Part shown: positions 44,477-52,861 of the stretch, in pieces
Layout: each line of letters opens with the position of its first letter
Position numbering within the stretch: position 1 is the stretch's first letter
Assembly: GCA_031256955.1 (NCBI GenBank)
Contig: JAIRPP010000012.1
Location: 1 to 64,000 of the forward strand
DNA: 64,000 nt
Direction: 5' to 3'
DNA from: Candidatus Methanoplasma sp.
GTDB taxonomy: Archaea; Thermoplasmatota; Thermoplasmata; Methanomassiliicoccales; Methanomethylophilaceae
The notes under the pieces: generated by a model
Database searches by the model: none
Told to the model about the DNA's origin: nothing
What the model saw: the letters and a program-made list of their open reading frames with translations, nothing else
Made by a program: the position numbers and the translations under genes

Positions 44477-44842
44477 ATGGCGAAGAAGAACGACGAATCC
44501 GATAGCGGCGGATACGAGCCGAAGGCCACCGCCAGGCACGAGAAGATCTCCCGCGCCAAGCGCGACGACATAGAGTCTATGAAGAAGAAGCTTGCCGTCG
44601 ACCGCGGCCTCGCCAAGAAATACGAGGCCGAGCGCAAGAAGGAGATCAAAGAGCTCCCGAAGGGCGAGAGGAAGGCCGCCAAGGCGGAGCTGAAGGAATC
44701 CGTCGCCAAGAGGAAGGAGGCCGAGCGCAGGGACCTGGAGAAGATCCACGAGCTCGCGCACAGGGAGAGGGCCGCCGCCAAGCCGCCCAAGGGCAAGATG
44801 AGCGACGAGGAATGGGTCGAGGGCGGGAAGAAGGATCCGTGA
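44477..44842 (+). CDS. highly charged helical protein, function unknown
   Basis: The 121-aa protein is almost entirely charged and helical, with K, E, R and A dominating and coiled-coil potential across residues 20-100. No cysteine, membrane segment or known domain is seen. Its ATG follows the superoxide reductase terminator and a TATA-like element, so it has its own promoter. Confidence 0.7.
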   Translation: MAKKNDESDSGGYEPKATARHEKISRAKRDDIESMKKKLAVDRGLAKKYEAERKKEIKELPKGERKAAKAELKESVAKRKEAERRDLEKIHELAHRERAAAKPPKGKMSDEEWVEGGKKDP

Positions 44843-44911
44843 GGGCTCCGCCCCCCATCCCTCTCGGCGGAAGCGTTTTTTAACTGCACCGCGTACTGCG
44901 GTCCGCACTGC

Positions 44912-47395
44912 ATGTCAAGGGGTAGCCGCAGCCATATCCCTGCGCTGGCGCGCGCCGCGCGGGGCGGATCGGGTATCCGCGGGACGCATAGGACGAAGGT
45001 CTTCGTCGCCGCGGTCGTGGCAGCTTCCGCCGTCGCCTGCCTCGTCGTCGCGGAGGGGTCTCCCGGCGACGGGTCCCGCATATCTTATTTCCTAGACGGG
45101 GAGATGGTCGCGGAGCAGGCGCCCCAGGGCGCCATCGAGTTCTCCCCGCGCGTCGGCGCGGGGAGGACCTTCTTCGGATGGAGCCTCCACCCGGACGGGA
45201 GCGGCAGGCTGTACTCCGAGGGGGACTGCGTTCCCGCCGGCCGCTCCGCGTCTCTCTACGCGGTCGTGGCGGACGGGATCATCGCGGTCGATGGAAGCCG
45301 CGCGTCTTTCTCATCCGTGTCCGAGCCCCCCCGCTTCGGGGAGGCCCTCGTGGACCTCAGGCACTCGGCGGGGGTCGACTCCGTGTCCATCGACGGGGAG
45401 ACGGCCTCCCTGATCCGGAGGGCGGAGGCCTCCGTGAGGGTGGAGTTCCGCGGAGGGCTGGGGATCCGCCTCGGGAGGGAGTGGGGGATCGAGGCCCCCG
45501 AAGGAGGCCTCGCCGTGTCGTATTCGGTCGGCCCAGACGGCTCCATGCGCGCGGCCGCGTCCTCCGGCGGCGCGCCGCTGCGCGCAGCGGTCACGGTCAT
45601 AGCGGGCCCCGGCATCGCCGAGGGGGGAGAGGCGAGGGCGTTCTCCGCCGGCCCGGGCGGGATGCGGGAGATCCCGTGCGAGGCAGAGGGCGGGAGGATC
45701 GCGTTCCGCCCCGGCTCGGAGAGCTTCAGGACGGTGGCGCTGTTCCCGGTGTCGGCGAGCGGCGGCGCCTCGCCGTCGAGCATGGGCTTCGAGCCGGTCT
45801 ATTCCGCGTATTTCGAGAGCTTCGGCAAGATGGCGGCGGGGGACGCGTTCACGCTCGGCAGGGCCGGCGAGGGGATGCGGTTCTCCGTCTCCGGGGCGGT
45901 CAGGGTGGGCGGGGCGTACGTGGTCGACGGCACCTCCGCCGTGGTCATATCCGTCGAGCGCGGGGCGTGCGAGCACAGGGTGTCCCTCCCCCGCGAGCAG
46001 ACGGGGTACGTCATCACGGCGGACAGGCAGTACGTCCCCGACGGCGGGGCGTGCGTCCTCAGGTACAGGCTCCTCCCCGGGTACTCCGACGCGGGCCTCA
46101 GCATAGCCGTCAACGGGAGGGTCGTGTCCATGGACGGCCTCGGCGAGATCCGCCTGAGGGACGTCAGGGACGACAAGGCCGTGACCGTCGAGGGGGTGGT
46201 CGACGTGAGGGTGTACTCCGTGTCCGTCCCGCGCGAGCAGACGGGGTACAGCCTGACGGTCTCCCCGGACAGGGTGCACCACGGCCAGTCGTACGAGGTG
46301 CGGTTCTCAGTCAGCCCGGGGTACGGGGGCCCCGCTTCGGTGAGGATCGCCGGCGGGCCCGCCATAGACGTGTCCTCCGGCGCCGCCACGGTGCGCGACG
46401 TGCGCGGGAGCCATTCCATAATCGTGGAGGGCGTGAGCCTGTCGGAGTACGTCGTGTCCGCCGGCAAGAACACGGTGGTCAGGGTCAACGGGCTCCCCGG
46501 GAGCGTCGCCACCATCTTCGACGTCGTCACCGTGGACCCCGCCCCCGGCTTCTCCATGCCCCCGACCTACGACAGCCACGTCTCCCCCCGCGTGGCGAGG
46601 GTCGGCGGGGGGTACAGGGTCTCGTCCGACGAATCCATGCCGTCCATAGTGAGGATCACGGTGGGGGAGAACCTCGTGGCCAACGGGACGCCGGAGCACG
46701 AGGCGCTGGACGTGTGCCCCGGGGACGTCGTCGTCATATCCGCGGAGCCCGGGTACCTCCTGTCCCCCGACTATGCGTCCAGGGTCGCCGGGATCGGGGG
46801 GACCGCGGCGCAGTCCCCCATGGGCGCGGGCTACTCCTTCGGGGACAGCGTCTCCCTGCCGGCGATACACCGGGTCGTGTTCATGGCGAGGGAGGGCGAG
46901 CACGCCAGGTTCTACTGCAACTACGGGGACGAGGTCCCGTCTCCCGGCGCCCCGTCCGACCCCCATTTCATCTTCGACTCCTGGGAGGGGGCGGGGGGAG
47001 CGGTCCTGTCCGACCTCGAGATCGCGTCCAGGTGGATCCCCAGGACGTACAGGGTCTCCGTGGGCGGAGGGGCGTTCGCGGCCCAGTACATGGGGGAGGT
47101 CCGCCGGGCCCCGTGCGTCCTGGACGTGGAGGCGGGCGGAGAGGTCAGGGTGTTCTACGCCCCCCCGCCCGCCGATCTGGTGAGCGCGGCCCTGCAGGCC
47201 CGCCCGGGCGGGGCGGGGCTCGAGGTCATAGCGCTGACCGAGGGCGTGTTCGAGATATACGGCGACTGCTCCCTGGGAGAGGGCGGGAGGTGGGTCGCGG
47301 TGGTCGTCGGCGACCGGGCCTACGTGTACCTGAGCGACGGGCCCCCCGAGGGGCTCGCCCCGCCCCCGCCCCGATCGGCGGCGGAGGCCGAATAA
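44912..47395 (+). CDS. large surface protein with repeat domains
   Basis: The 827-aa protein has a hydrophobic N-terminal segment (about 30-47) and is otherwise extracytoplasmic. Residues about 55-110 look like a Listeria-Bacteroides (InlB B-type) repeat, with FFGWSLHPDGSGRLYSEGD and SLYAV; a second such unit is near 660-710. Two units starting near 359 and 439 share the phrase PREQTGY and have an 80-residue period. No sortase or C-terminal membrane anchor is visible, so the N-terminal segment may anchor the protein. Adhesion or surface coating is inferred. Such proteins are common in host-associated archaea. Confidence 0.8.
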   Translation: MSRGSRSHIPALARAARGGSGIRGTHRTKVFVAAVVAASAVACLVVAEGSPGDGSRISYFLDGEMVAEQAPQGAIEFSPRVGAGRTFFGWSLHPDGSGRLYSEGDCVPAGRSASLYAVVADGIIAVDGSRASFSSVSEPPRFGEALVDLRHSAGVDSVSIDGETASLIRRAEASVRVEFRGGLGIRLGREWGIEAPEGGLAVSYSVGPDGSMRAAASSGGAPLRAAVTVIAGPGIAEGGEARAFSAGPGGMREIPCEAEGGRIAFRPGSESFRTVALFPVSASGGASPSSMGFEPVYSAYFESFGKMAAGDAFTLGRAGEGMRFSVSGAVRVGGAYVVDGTSAVVISVERGACEHRVSLPREQTGYVITADRQYVPDGGACVLRYRLLPGYSDAGLSIAVNGRVVSMDGLGEIRLRDVRDDKAVTVEGVVDVRVYSVSVPREQTGYSLTVSPDRVHHGQSYEVRFSVSPGYGGPASVRIAGGPAIDVSSGAATVRDVRGSHSIIVEGVSLSEYVVSAGKNTVVRVNGLPGSVATIFDVVTVDPAPGFSMPPTYDSHVSPRVARVGGGYRVSSDESMPSIVRITVGENLVANGTPEHEALDVCPGDVVVISAEPGYLLSPDYASRVAGIGGTAAQSPMGAGYSFGDSVSLPAIHRVVFMAREGEHARFYCNYGDEVPSPGAPSDPHFIFDSWEGAGGAVLSDLEIASRWIPRTYRVSVGGGAFAAQYMGEVRRAPCVLDVEAGGEVRVFYAPPPADLVSAALQARPGGAGLEVIALTEGVFEIYGDCSLGEGGRWVAVVVGDRAYVYLSDGPPEGLAPPPPRSAAEAE

Positions 47396-47404
47396 ATATA
47401 AATA
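47391..47404 (+). promoter_or_regulatory. TATA element of the leucine operon
   Basis: AATAAATATAAATA overlaps the stop codon of the preceding gene. A start about 25 bp on (near 47425) would give an RNA that opens with the two leader ORFs. Confidence 0.6.
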
Positions 47405-47445
47405 CCGCATATCCAATGGCAATCCACCGTCTGAGAGGTCATGAA

Positions 47446-47487
47446 ATGATCCCTGAATCGCGCGCTGAGCTTAGGCTTCTTCTATGA
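47446..47487 (+). CDS. leader peptide 1 of the leucine operon (MIPESRAELRLLL)
   Basis: This 13-residue ORF lies 38 bp before the next leader's end and ends in L-R-L-L-L. The Leu codons are CTT, CTT, CTT and CTA, rare types in a genome that favours CTC and CTG. GAGAGGTC seven bases before the ATG is a good ribosome-binding site. An in-frame ATG at 47416 would give a 23-residue form but probably lies upstream of the transcription start. Its stop overlaps the start of leader 2 (ATGA). Control of leuA by leucine-dependent ribosome pausing is inferred; I know of no established case in archaea. Confidence 0.65.
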   Translation: MIPESRAELRLLL

Positions 47488-47496
47488 GATTCAGCG
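47453..47496 (+). promoter_or_regulatory. alternative hairpins around the leader Leu codons
   Basis: CTGAATC (47453-47459) is the exact complement of GATTCAG (47488-47494). CGCTGA (47463-47468) is the exact complement of TCAGCG (47491-47496). The right-hand arms overlap, so only one hairpin can form at a time. The loops contain the Leu codons of leader 1 and the ATG of leader 2. This is the layout of an attenuator or a translation switch. Confidence 0.5.
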
Positions 47497-47525
47497 ACAG
47501 CGAGGGCGGTTTGGTGGTTTTATGA
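47484..47525 (+). CDS. leader peptide 2 of the leucine operon (MRFSDSEGGLVVL)
   Basis: This 13-residue ORF starts in the ATGA overlap with leader 1 and ends in the ATGA overlap with leuA. It closes with L-V-V-L, encoded by TTG, GTG, GTT and TTA; TTA is particularly rare here. The double overlap would couple translation of leader 1, leader 2 and leuA. GAGGGCGG inside the ORF can serve as the ribosome-binding site of leuA. Sensing of leucine and valine is inferred. Confidence 0.6.
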   Translation: MRFSDSEGGLVVL

Positions 47526-49111
47526 AAACGCAGCAAACCAGTGGAAGCGCTAAGGATATGGAAATGATGCTGGCTGTGAGCCCGTACAACCAGCTCGCGC
47601 TCTCCGGTGCGGGGCCCGTCAGGGACATAAAGATCTTCGACACCACCCTGAGGGACGGCGAGCAGGCCCCGGGGATAGCCCTGAGCCCCGAGGACAAGGT
47701 CAGGATAGCCCTGGCCCTGGACGACCTCGGCGTGGACTTCATAGAGGCGGGCTTCGCCGCCTCCGGCAAGGCCGAGAGGGACGTGATATCGAAGCTGTCC
47801 GGCATGGGGCTGAGCGCCAGGCTGTGCAGCCTGGCCAGGGCGGTCAGGCCCGACATAGACGCGGCGGCGGACGCGGGCGTGGACTACGTCCACACGTTCA
47901 TAGCCACCTCCGAGCTCCACATGAGGTACAAGCTGAAGATGACCCCCGACGAGGTCGTCGCCAGGGCGGTGGACACCGTCGAGTACGCCAGGGAGCGCGG
48001 GCTGGAGGTCCAGTTCTCGTGCGAGGACGCCACCCGCTCCGACATGGGCTTCATGAAGAGGGTGGTCTCCGAGGTCCAGAAGGCCGGGGCCTCGGCCATC
48101 AACATACCGGACACGGTCGGGGTCATAATCCCCCAGGCCATGGGCGCGGTCGTGAAGGGGATCCGCGAGGCGGTGTCCATCCCCATATCCGTGCACTGCC
48201 ACAACGACATGGGGCTCGCGGTGGCCAACACCATGGCGGCCATCGACGCCGGGGCCACGATATGCCACGTATGCATGAACGGGATAGGGGAGAGGGCGGG
48301 GAACGCCTCCCTGGAGGAGGTCGCCCTGAACCTGTTCGCCAACTACCGCGTCCAGACGGTGGACCTGGGCAAGATAGGGGCCACGTCCAAGATAGTGGAG
48401 AGGGTGACCGGGTTCGCCCTGGCCGGCAACAAGCCCATAGTCGGGAGGAACGCGTTCGCCCACGAGTCGGGCATACACGTCCACGGCGTCATGAGCAACA
48501 CGTCCACGTACGAGCCGTTCCTGCCGGAGCTGGTGGGCGTGGACAGGCAGATAGTGATAGGGAAGCACTCCGGGGCGCATTCCGTGCGCGGGAGGCTGGA
48601 CGCGCTGGGCGTCAGGTTCCCGGACGACCACATGCCCGAGCTGATGGAGGCGGTGAAGGACATCGCCGTGGGCGGGAAGATGATAGACGACGCGGAGCTG
48701 GTCGCCATAGTGGACAACGTCCTGCGCAAGAAGGAGACCGGGAGCCACTCCGTGGCCCTGGACGAGCTGACGGTGCTGACGGGCAAGAACACCACGTCCA
48801 CCGCCACGGTGTCCGTGGTCCTGGCGGACGGGTCCAGGAGCACCGTGTCGGAGATAGGCGTCGGGCCGGTGGACGCGGCGATCAACGCCATAAGGAAGGC
48901 CATCAACGACGAGATCACCATGGAGGAGTACAAGCTGAGCGCCATAACCGGCAAGAGCGATTCCATATGCGAGGTCACGGTGATGCTGAAGAACGTCGGC
49001 GGGGACGGGGCGCTCTCCGTCGGCAAGGCGGTTGGTTTAGATATAGTGGAGACATCAGTGGATGCCACCATGGCCGCGATAAACAGGGATTTCGCGAGAA
49101 GGAGGGACTGA
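47522..49111 (+). CDS. leuA: 2-isopropylmalate synthase (or citramalate synthase)
   Basis: The 529-aa enzyme condenses acetyl-CoA with a 2-oxoacid, the first step of leucine synthesis. The DTTLRDGEQAPG motif begins the TIM barrel, and HCHNDMGLAVANT provides metal ligands. A C-terminal regulatory (LeuA dimer) domain is present, ending SVDATMAAINRDF, so leucine feedback is likely. Placement with leuC, leuD and leuB supports leuA over cimA, though these genes can serve both pathways. Start at 47522 leaves an N-terminal extension of about 35 residues; ATG 47558 is an alternative. Confidence 0.92.
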   Translation: MKTQQTSGSAKDMEMMLAVSPYNQLALSGAGPVRDIKIFDTTLRDGEQAPGIALSPEDKVRIALALDDLGVDFIEAGFAASGKAERDVISKLSGMGLSARLCSLARAVRPDIDAAADAGVDYVHTFIATSELHMRYKLKMTPDEVVARAVDTVEYARERGLEVQFSCEDATRSDMGFMKRVVSEVQKAGASAINIPDTVGVIIPQAMGAVVKGIREAVSIPISVHCHNDMGLAVANTMAAIDAGATICHVCMNGIGERAGNASLEEVALNLFANYRVQTVDLGKIGATSKIVERVTGFALAGNKPIVGRNAFAHESGIHVHGVMSNTSTYEPFLPELVGVDRQIVIGKHSGAHSVRGRLDALGVRFPDDHMPELMEAVKDIAVGGKMIDDAELVAIVDNVLRKKETGSHSVALDELTVLTGKNTTSTATVSVVLADGSRSTVSEIGVGPVDAAINAIRKAINDEITMEEYKLSAITGKSDSICEVTVMLKNVGGDGALSVGKAVGLDIVETSVDATMAAINRDFARRRD

Positions 49112-49113
49112 CT

Positions 49114-50367
49114 TTGGGTAAGACGATAGCCGAGAAGATACTCTCGGAGAAGTCCGGGACGGACGCCCGGGCGGGGCAGATAGTCGTTGCAGACGTGGAC
49201 TACGTGATGGTCAACGACGTCACCGGGCCGATAGCCTTCAGGGAGTACGGCAGGCTCGGGACGGAGAGCATGTTCAGGGACAGGATGGTCCTGATACCGG
49301 ACCACTACGTGCCCAACAAGGACGTGGCCTCCGCCGAGCAGGCGAAGGAGATGAGGGCCTTCGCTAAGAGGCACGGGGTGGAGAACTACTACGAGGTGGG
49401 CAAGGGCGGGGTCTGCCACCAGATAATGATAGAGGAGGGCTTCGCCGCCCCCGGGAGGCTCATCGTGGGCGCGGACTCCCACACCTGCACCTACGGCGGG
49501 ATAAACGCGTTCTCCACGGGCATAGGGTCCACGGAGGCCGCCGTGGCGTTCGCCACGGGGAAGCTGTGGTTCAAGGTGCCGGAGACGATCCGCGTGGAGC
49601 TCGCCGGGAGGTTCGGGAAGGGCGTCGGGGGCAAGGACCTCATAATCAAGATCATAACGGACATAGGCGTCGACGGCGCGAACTACAAGGTGCTGGAGTT
49701 CTGCGGCGACGGGGTCGCGAACATGGCCGTGTCGGACCGCCTGGCGGTCTCCAACATGGCCATCGAGGCCGGGGGCAAGGCGGGGATATTCCCGTTCGAC
49801 CGCCTGACGGAGGAGTACATAAGGGGCTCGGTCAGGGGGGAGTACGCGCCGGCATCCCCGGACGCGGACGCCGCGTACTGCTCGACCCTCAGGTACGACC
49901 TGTCGGAGATCGAGCCCATGGTCGCGTTCCCGCACCTGCCCAGCAACGGCCGCCCCGTCAGGGACGCGGACGTGAAGATAGACCAGGCGTACCTCGGGTC
50001 GTGCACCAACGGGCGCATAGAGGACATGAGGGCGGGGGCCGCCGTGGTCAAGGGCAGGAAGGTGCACCCGGACGTGAGGTTCCTCGTGGTGCCGGCCACG
50101 CAGAGGGTGTACCGCCAGATGATGGACGAGGGGCTGGCCCAGATATTCCTGGACGCCGGCGCGTTCGTGTCCGGGCCCACGTGCGGCGCGTGCCTGGGAG
50201 GGTACATGGGGATACTCGCCGCGGGCGAGAGGGCCGTGTCCTCCACGAACAGGAACTTCATAGGCCGCATGGGCGACAAGGACTCGGAGGTCTACCTCGC
50301 GGGCCCGGAGGTCGTGGCGGCCTCCGCGATAGCGGGCAGGATAGCCACGCCCGACATGCTGGAGTGA
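49114..50367 (+). CDS. leuC: 3-isopropylmalate dehydratase large subunit
   Basis: The 417-aa aconitase-family subunit binds the 4Fe-4S cluster: HTCTYGG, GSCTNGR and GPTCGACLGGYMG supply the three cysteines. It isomerises isopropylmalate together with LeuD. The start is a TTG at 49114, two bases after the leuA stop, supported by GGAGGG seven bases upstream. No ATG is available near the family N-terminus. Confidence 0.95.
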   Translation: MGKTIAEKILSEKSGTDARAGQIVVADVDYVMVNDVTGPIAFREYGRLGTESMFRDRMVLIPDHYVPNKDVASAEQAKEMRAFAKRHGVENYYEVGKGGVCHQIMIEEGFAAPGRLIVGADSHTCTYGGINAFSTGIGSTEAAVAFATGKLWFKVPETIRVELAGRFGKGVGGKDLIIKIITDIGVDGANYKVLEFCGDGVANMAVSDRLAVSNMAIEAGGKAGIFPFDRLTEEYIRGSVRGEYAPASPDADAAYCSTLRYDLSEIEPMVAFPHLPSNGRPVRDADVKIDQAYLGSCTNGRIEDMRAGAAVVKGRKVHPDVRFLVVPATQRVYRQMMDEGLAQIFLDAGAFVSGPTCGACLGGYMGILAAGERAVSSTNRNFIGRMGDKDSEVYLAGPEVVAASAIAGRIATPDMLE

Positions 50368-50371
50368 TGAT

Positions 50372-50857
50372 ATGGCGGAGATAGTAGGAAAATGCTGGGT
50401 CTTCGGGGACAACGTGGACACCGACCAGATAATACCAGCCGAGCGCCTGGTCTCGGCGAACCTGTCCCATCTGAACGACTTCGTGTTCGAGAAGGTCAGG
50501 CCGGGGATGGCCGGGGAGATATCCGATGGCGACGTGATCGTCGCCGGGAAGAACTTCGGGTGCGGGTCGTCCAGGGAGCACGCGCCGCTGTCGCTCATCC
50601 AGGCGGGGATATCGTGCGTGGTCGCAGAGTCCTTCGCGCGCATATTCTACCGCAACTCCATGAACATAGGGCTGCTGCTGGTCGAGTGCAAGGCGGGCGC
50701 GGCGGAGGGGGACGTCCTCTCCATAGACGCGCAGGCCGGCAGGGTCTGCAACCGGAGCGACGGGAGCGAGCGCTCCTTCGAGGGGCATCCCCCGTTCATA
50801 GCCGGGCTCGTGGAGGCCGGGGGCCTCGTGAACCTGGTCAGGGAGGGGAGATTCTGA
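50372..50857 (+). CDS. leuD: 3-isopropylmalate dehydratase small subunit
   Basis: The 161-aa swivel-domain subunit has GDNVDTDQIIPAE and GCGSSREHAPLSL, the signature of LeuD. It starts 4 bp after leuC and its stop overlaps the start of leuB. Confidence 0.95.
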   Translation: MAEIVGKCWVFGDNVDTDQIIPAERLVSANLSHLNDFVFEKVRPGMAGEISDGDVIVAGKNFGCGSSREHAPLSLIQAGISCVVAESFARIFYRNSMNIGLLLVECKAGAAEGDVLSIDAQAGRVCNRSDGSERSFEGHPPFIAGLVEAGGLVNLVREGRF

Positions 50858-51972
50858 AGCACATCGCCATAGTGCCGGGGGACGGCATAGGCAAGGAGGT
50901 GGTGGCGGTCGGGGAGAGGGTCCTGGACGCGGTGTCCGAGATATCCTCGTTCAGCTACGACGGCGAGCCCTTCGACATAGGGTCCGACCGCTATCTCAGG
51001 ACGGGCGAGCTCCTCACCGACGAGGACGTGTCCCGGCTCGGGAAGAAGGACGCGGTCTACTTCGGGGCCATAGGCGACCCCCGCATAAAGCCGGGCGTGC
51101 TCGAGCAGGGGATCCTGCTGAAGATGAGGGCGGTCTTCGACCAGTACATAAACCTGAGGCCCGTGTCCTCGTGGTTCCCCCTCGTGCCCCTGAAGAGGGA
51201 GGTCCCGTTCGACATCCACTTCCTCAGGGAGAACACGGAGGACTTCTACATGGGCGCCGGGGGGACCTTCGGCGCGGGCTCCCCGAGCGCCTCCGTGAGG
51301 GTCAGGCGCGGGATGTACGACGTGGACATAGATCTGAAGGGCTCGTCCACGGGAGGGGACGACTTCGCGTTCGAGATAGGCCTCCTGTCCCGCAGGGGCG
51401 TGGAGAGGTTCGCGGACTACGCCTTCGGGTACGCCGCGGCCAGGGGCGACGAGAAGGTCACCCTGGTGGACAAGGCGAACGTCTGCACCCACATATACGG
51501 GATGCAGAGGGAGATATTCGAGCAGAAGTCCAAAGAGCACGGGATCGGGCTGGAGTTCATGTTCGTGGACGCCATGGCGATGGCCATGATCGTGCGCCCC
51601 GAGACGTTCGGCACCGTCGCGGTGCCGAACCTGTTCGGAGACATACTCACGGACCTGGGGGCGCAGCTCCAGGGAGGGCTCGGGATGGGCGCCAGCGGCA
51701 ACATCAACCCGGGAGGCCTCAGCATGTTCGAGCCCATACACGGGTCGGCCCCCGACATAGCCGGGCGCGGGAAGGCGAACCCCATGGCGGCGGTGCTGGC
51801 GGCGCAGATGCTGCTGGAGAGCCTCGGGCACAGGGAGGAGGGCGCGATCCTCCGCGGAGCGGTCAGGAGCTGCCTCGACAGGGGCAGGACCACCCCCGAC
51901 CTGGGAGGGAGCCTCACCACCGCCGAGGTGGGGGAGGAGATCCGCTCCATCGTCCTCGGCGGGAAGAGGTGA
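50854..51972 (+). CDS. leuB: 3-isopropylmalate dehydrogenase, non-AUG start
   Basis: The 372-aa decarboxylating dehydrogenase has the N-terminal IAIVPGDGIGKEV, FLRENTEDFYMG, and NLFGDILTDLGAQLQGG. The nearest start codons for this N-terminus are CTG at 50854 or ATT at 50851. Neither ATG nor GTG nor TTG is in frame immediately upstream, and starting at the internal GTG would remove the first beta strand. GGAGGGG five bases before the CTG supports a CTG start that overlaps the leuD stop (CTGA). The enzyme may also act on related 2-oxoacid precursors. Confidence 0.9.
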   Translation: MKHIAIVPGDGIGKEVVAVGERVLDAVSEISSFSYDGEPFDIGSDRYLRTGELLTDEDVSRLGKKDAVYFGAIGDPRIKPGVLEQGILLKMRAVFDQYINLRPVSSWFPLVPLKREVPFDIHFLRENTEDFYMGAGGTFGAGSPSASVRVRRGMYDVDIDLKGSSTGGDDFAFEIGLLSRRGVERFADYAFGYAAARGDEKVTLVDKANVCTHIYGMQREIFEQKSKEHGIGLEFMFVDAMAMAMIVRPETFGTVAVPNLFGDILTDLGAQLQGGLGMGASGNINPGGLSMFEPIHGSAPDIAGRGKANPMAAVLAAQMLLESLGHREEGAILRGAVRSCLDRGRTTPDLGGSLTTAEVGEEIRSIVLGGKR

Positions 51973-51976
51973 CCCG

Positions 51977-52222
51977 ATGCTCCGCCTGGACGTCCGCCTG
52001 GAGTACGACAGGAGGAGGGCCGCCGAGTCCGTGTTCGAGGCGGTCTGCCCCGACAACGAGGGGTACGTGGAGTCGGAGCTGGACGGGAAGGCCATAGCCT
52101 TCAGGCTGGAGGCGGAGTCCGCCGGGGCCCTCAAGAACACGGCGGACGACCTGCTGGCGTGCGTGAGGGCCGCGGAGGAGGCCTGCGGCCTCGCCCGCTC
52201 CGGCCCGGAGGGGGAGGAATGA
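51977..52222 (+). CDS. pcc1: KEOPS complex subunit Pcc1
   Basis: The 81-aa protein is the dimerising Pcc1 subunit of KEOPS, which makes the t6A modification of tRNA. Residues LRLDVRLEYDRRRAAESVFEAV and the C-terminal helix KNTADDLLACVRAAEEA are typical. It follows leuB by 4 bp and overlaps the next gene by 4 bp (ATGA). Confidence 0.85.
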   Translation: MLRLDVRLEYDRRRAAESVFEAVCPDNEGYVESELDGKAIAFRLEAESAGALKNTADDLLACVRAAEEACGLARSGPEGEE

Positions 52223-52854
52223 TCACCGGCGGCGCCAAGAGGAGGATCCGGGGGGAGAACGCGCGGATCCTGGCCGAGAAGGGGTACAGGGTCTGCGAGG
52301 GCCTCCCCCTGATCGATAGCCCGAAGGCGAGGAGGGCGGAGGAGATCGCGTGCCGCATGACGGTCATGAGCATCCTCGTCTACGCCGCCCACAGGGTCAT
52401 ATCGCCGGAGGCCGCGATCGCATGGCTGGACGCGAACGGGCTCTACGGGGGCCTGTCGGAGAGCGAGGCGGCCGCCCTGGAGAGCGGGAGCGAAGACGAC
52501 CTGCTCCCCATGACCTGGTACACCGAGTGCCTGTGGGCGCTGTTCTGGCTCACCGGGAACATAGACGACCTCGATCCGGACGGGGGCGTGGACGACGACA
52601 TGATGGGCGCGTTCCCGTACCCGGTGGAGGACGAGGACTGCTCGAACATATGCTGCGCCTGCGTGCCGAGGCCCGCGGCGGAGCTCTATAGGATGCTGGA
52701 CCTCTACTACAACGTCCACTGGTTCTGGGTGGACGAGAGGGTCCGCGGGAGGGGCGACATGGAGAGGGAGGGCGTCGCGTTCGAGAGGCGCAGGGCCCTC
52801 GAGTGGGCGGCGGACCGCGGCCTGGACTGGGACGGGGTCCCGATGGACACCTGA
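52219..52854 (+). CDS. DUF4272-like protein
   Basis: The 211-aa protein resembles DUF4272: the phrase GYRVCEGLPL near the start, RMTVMSILVYAAH and CLWALFWLTGN. Its function is not known. It is the last gene of the leu-pcc1 transcription unit and is convergent with tgtA. Confidence 0.72.
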   Translation: MITGGAKRRIRGENARILAEKGYRVCEGLPLIDSPKARRAEEIACRMTVMSILVYAAHRVISPEAAIAWLDANGLYGGLSESEAAALESGSEDDLLPMTWYTECLWALFWLTGNIDDLDPDGGVDDDMMGAFPYPVEDEDCSNICCACVPRPAAELYRMLDLYYNVHWFWVDERVRGRGDMEREGVAFERRRALEWAADRGLDWDGVPMDT

Positions 52855-52861
52855 TCCCGGA

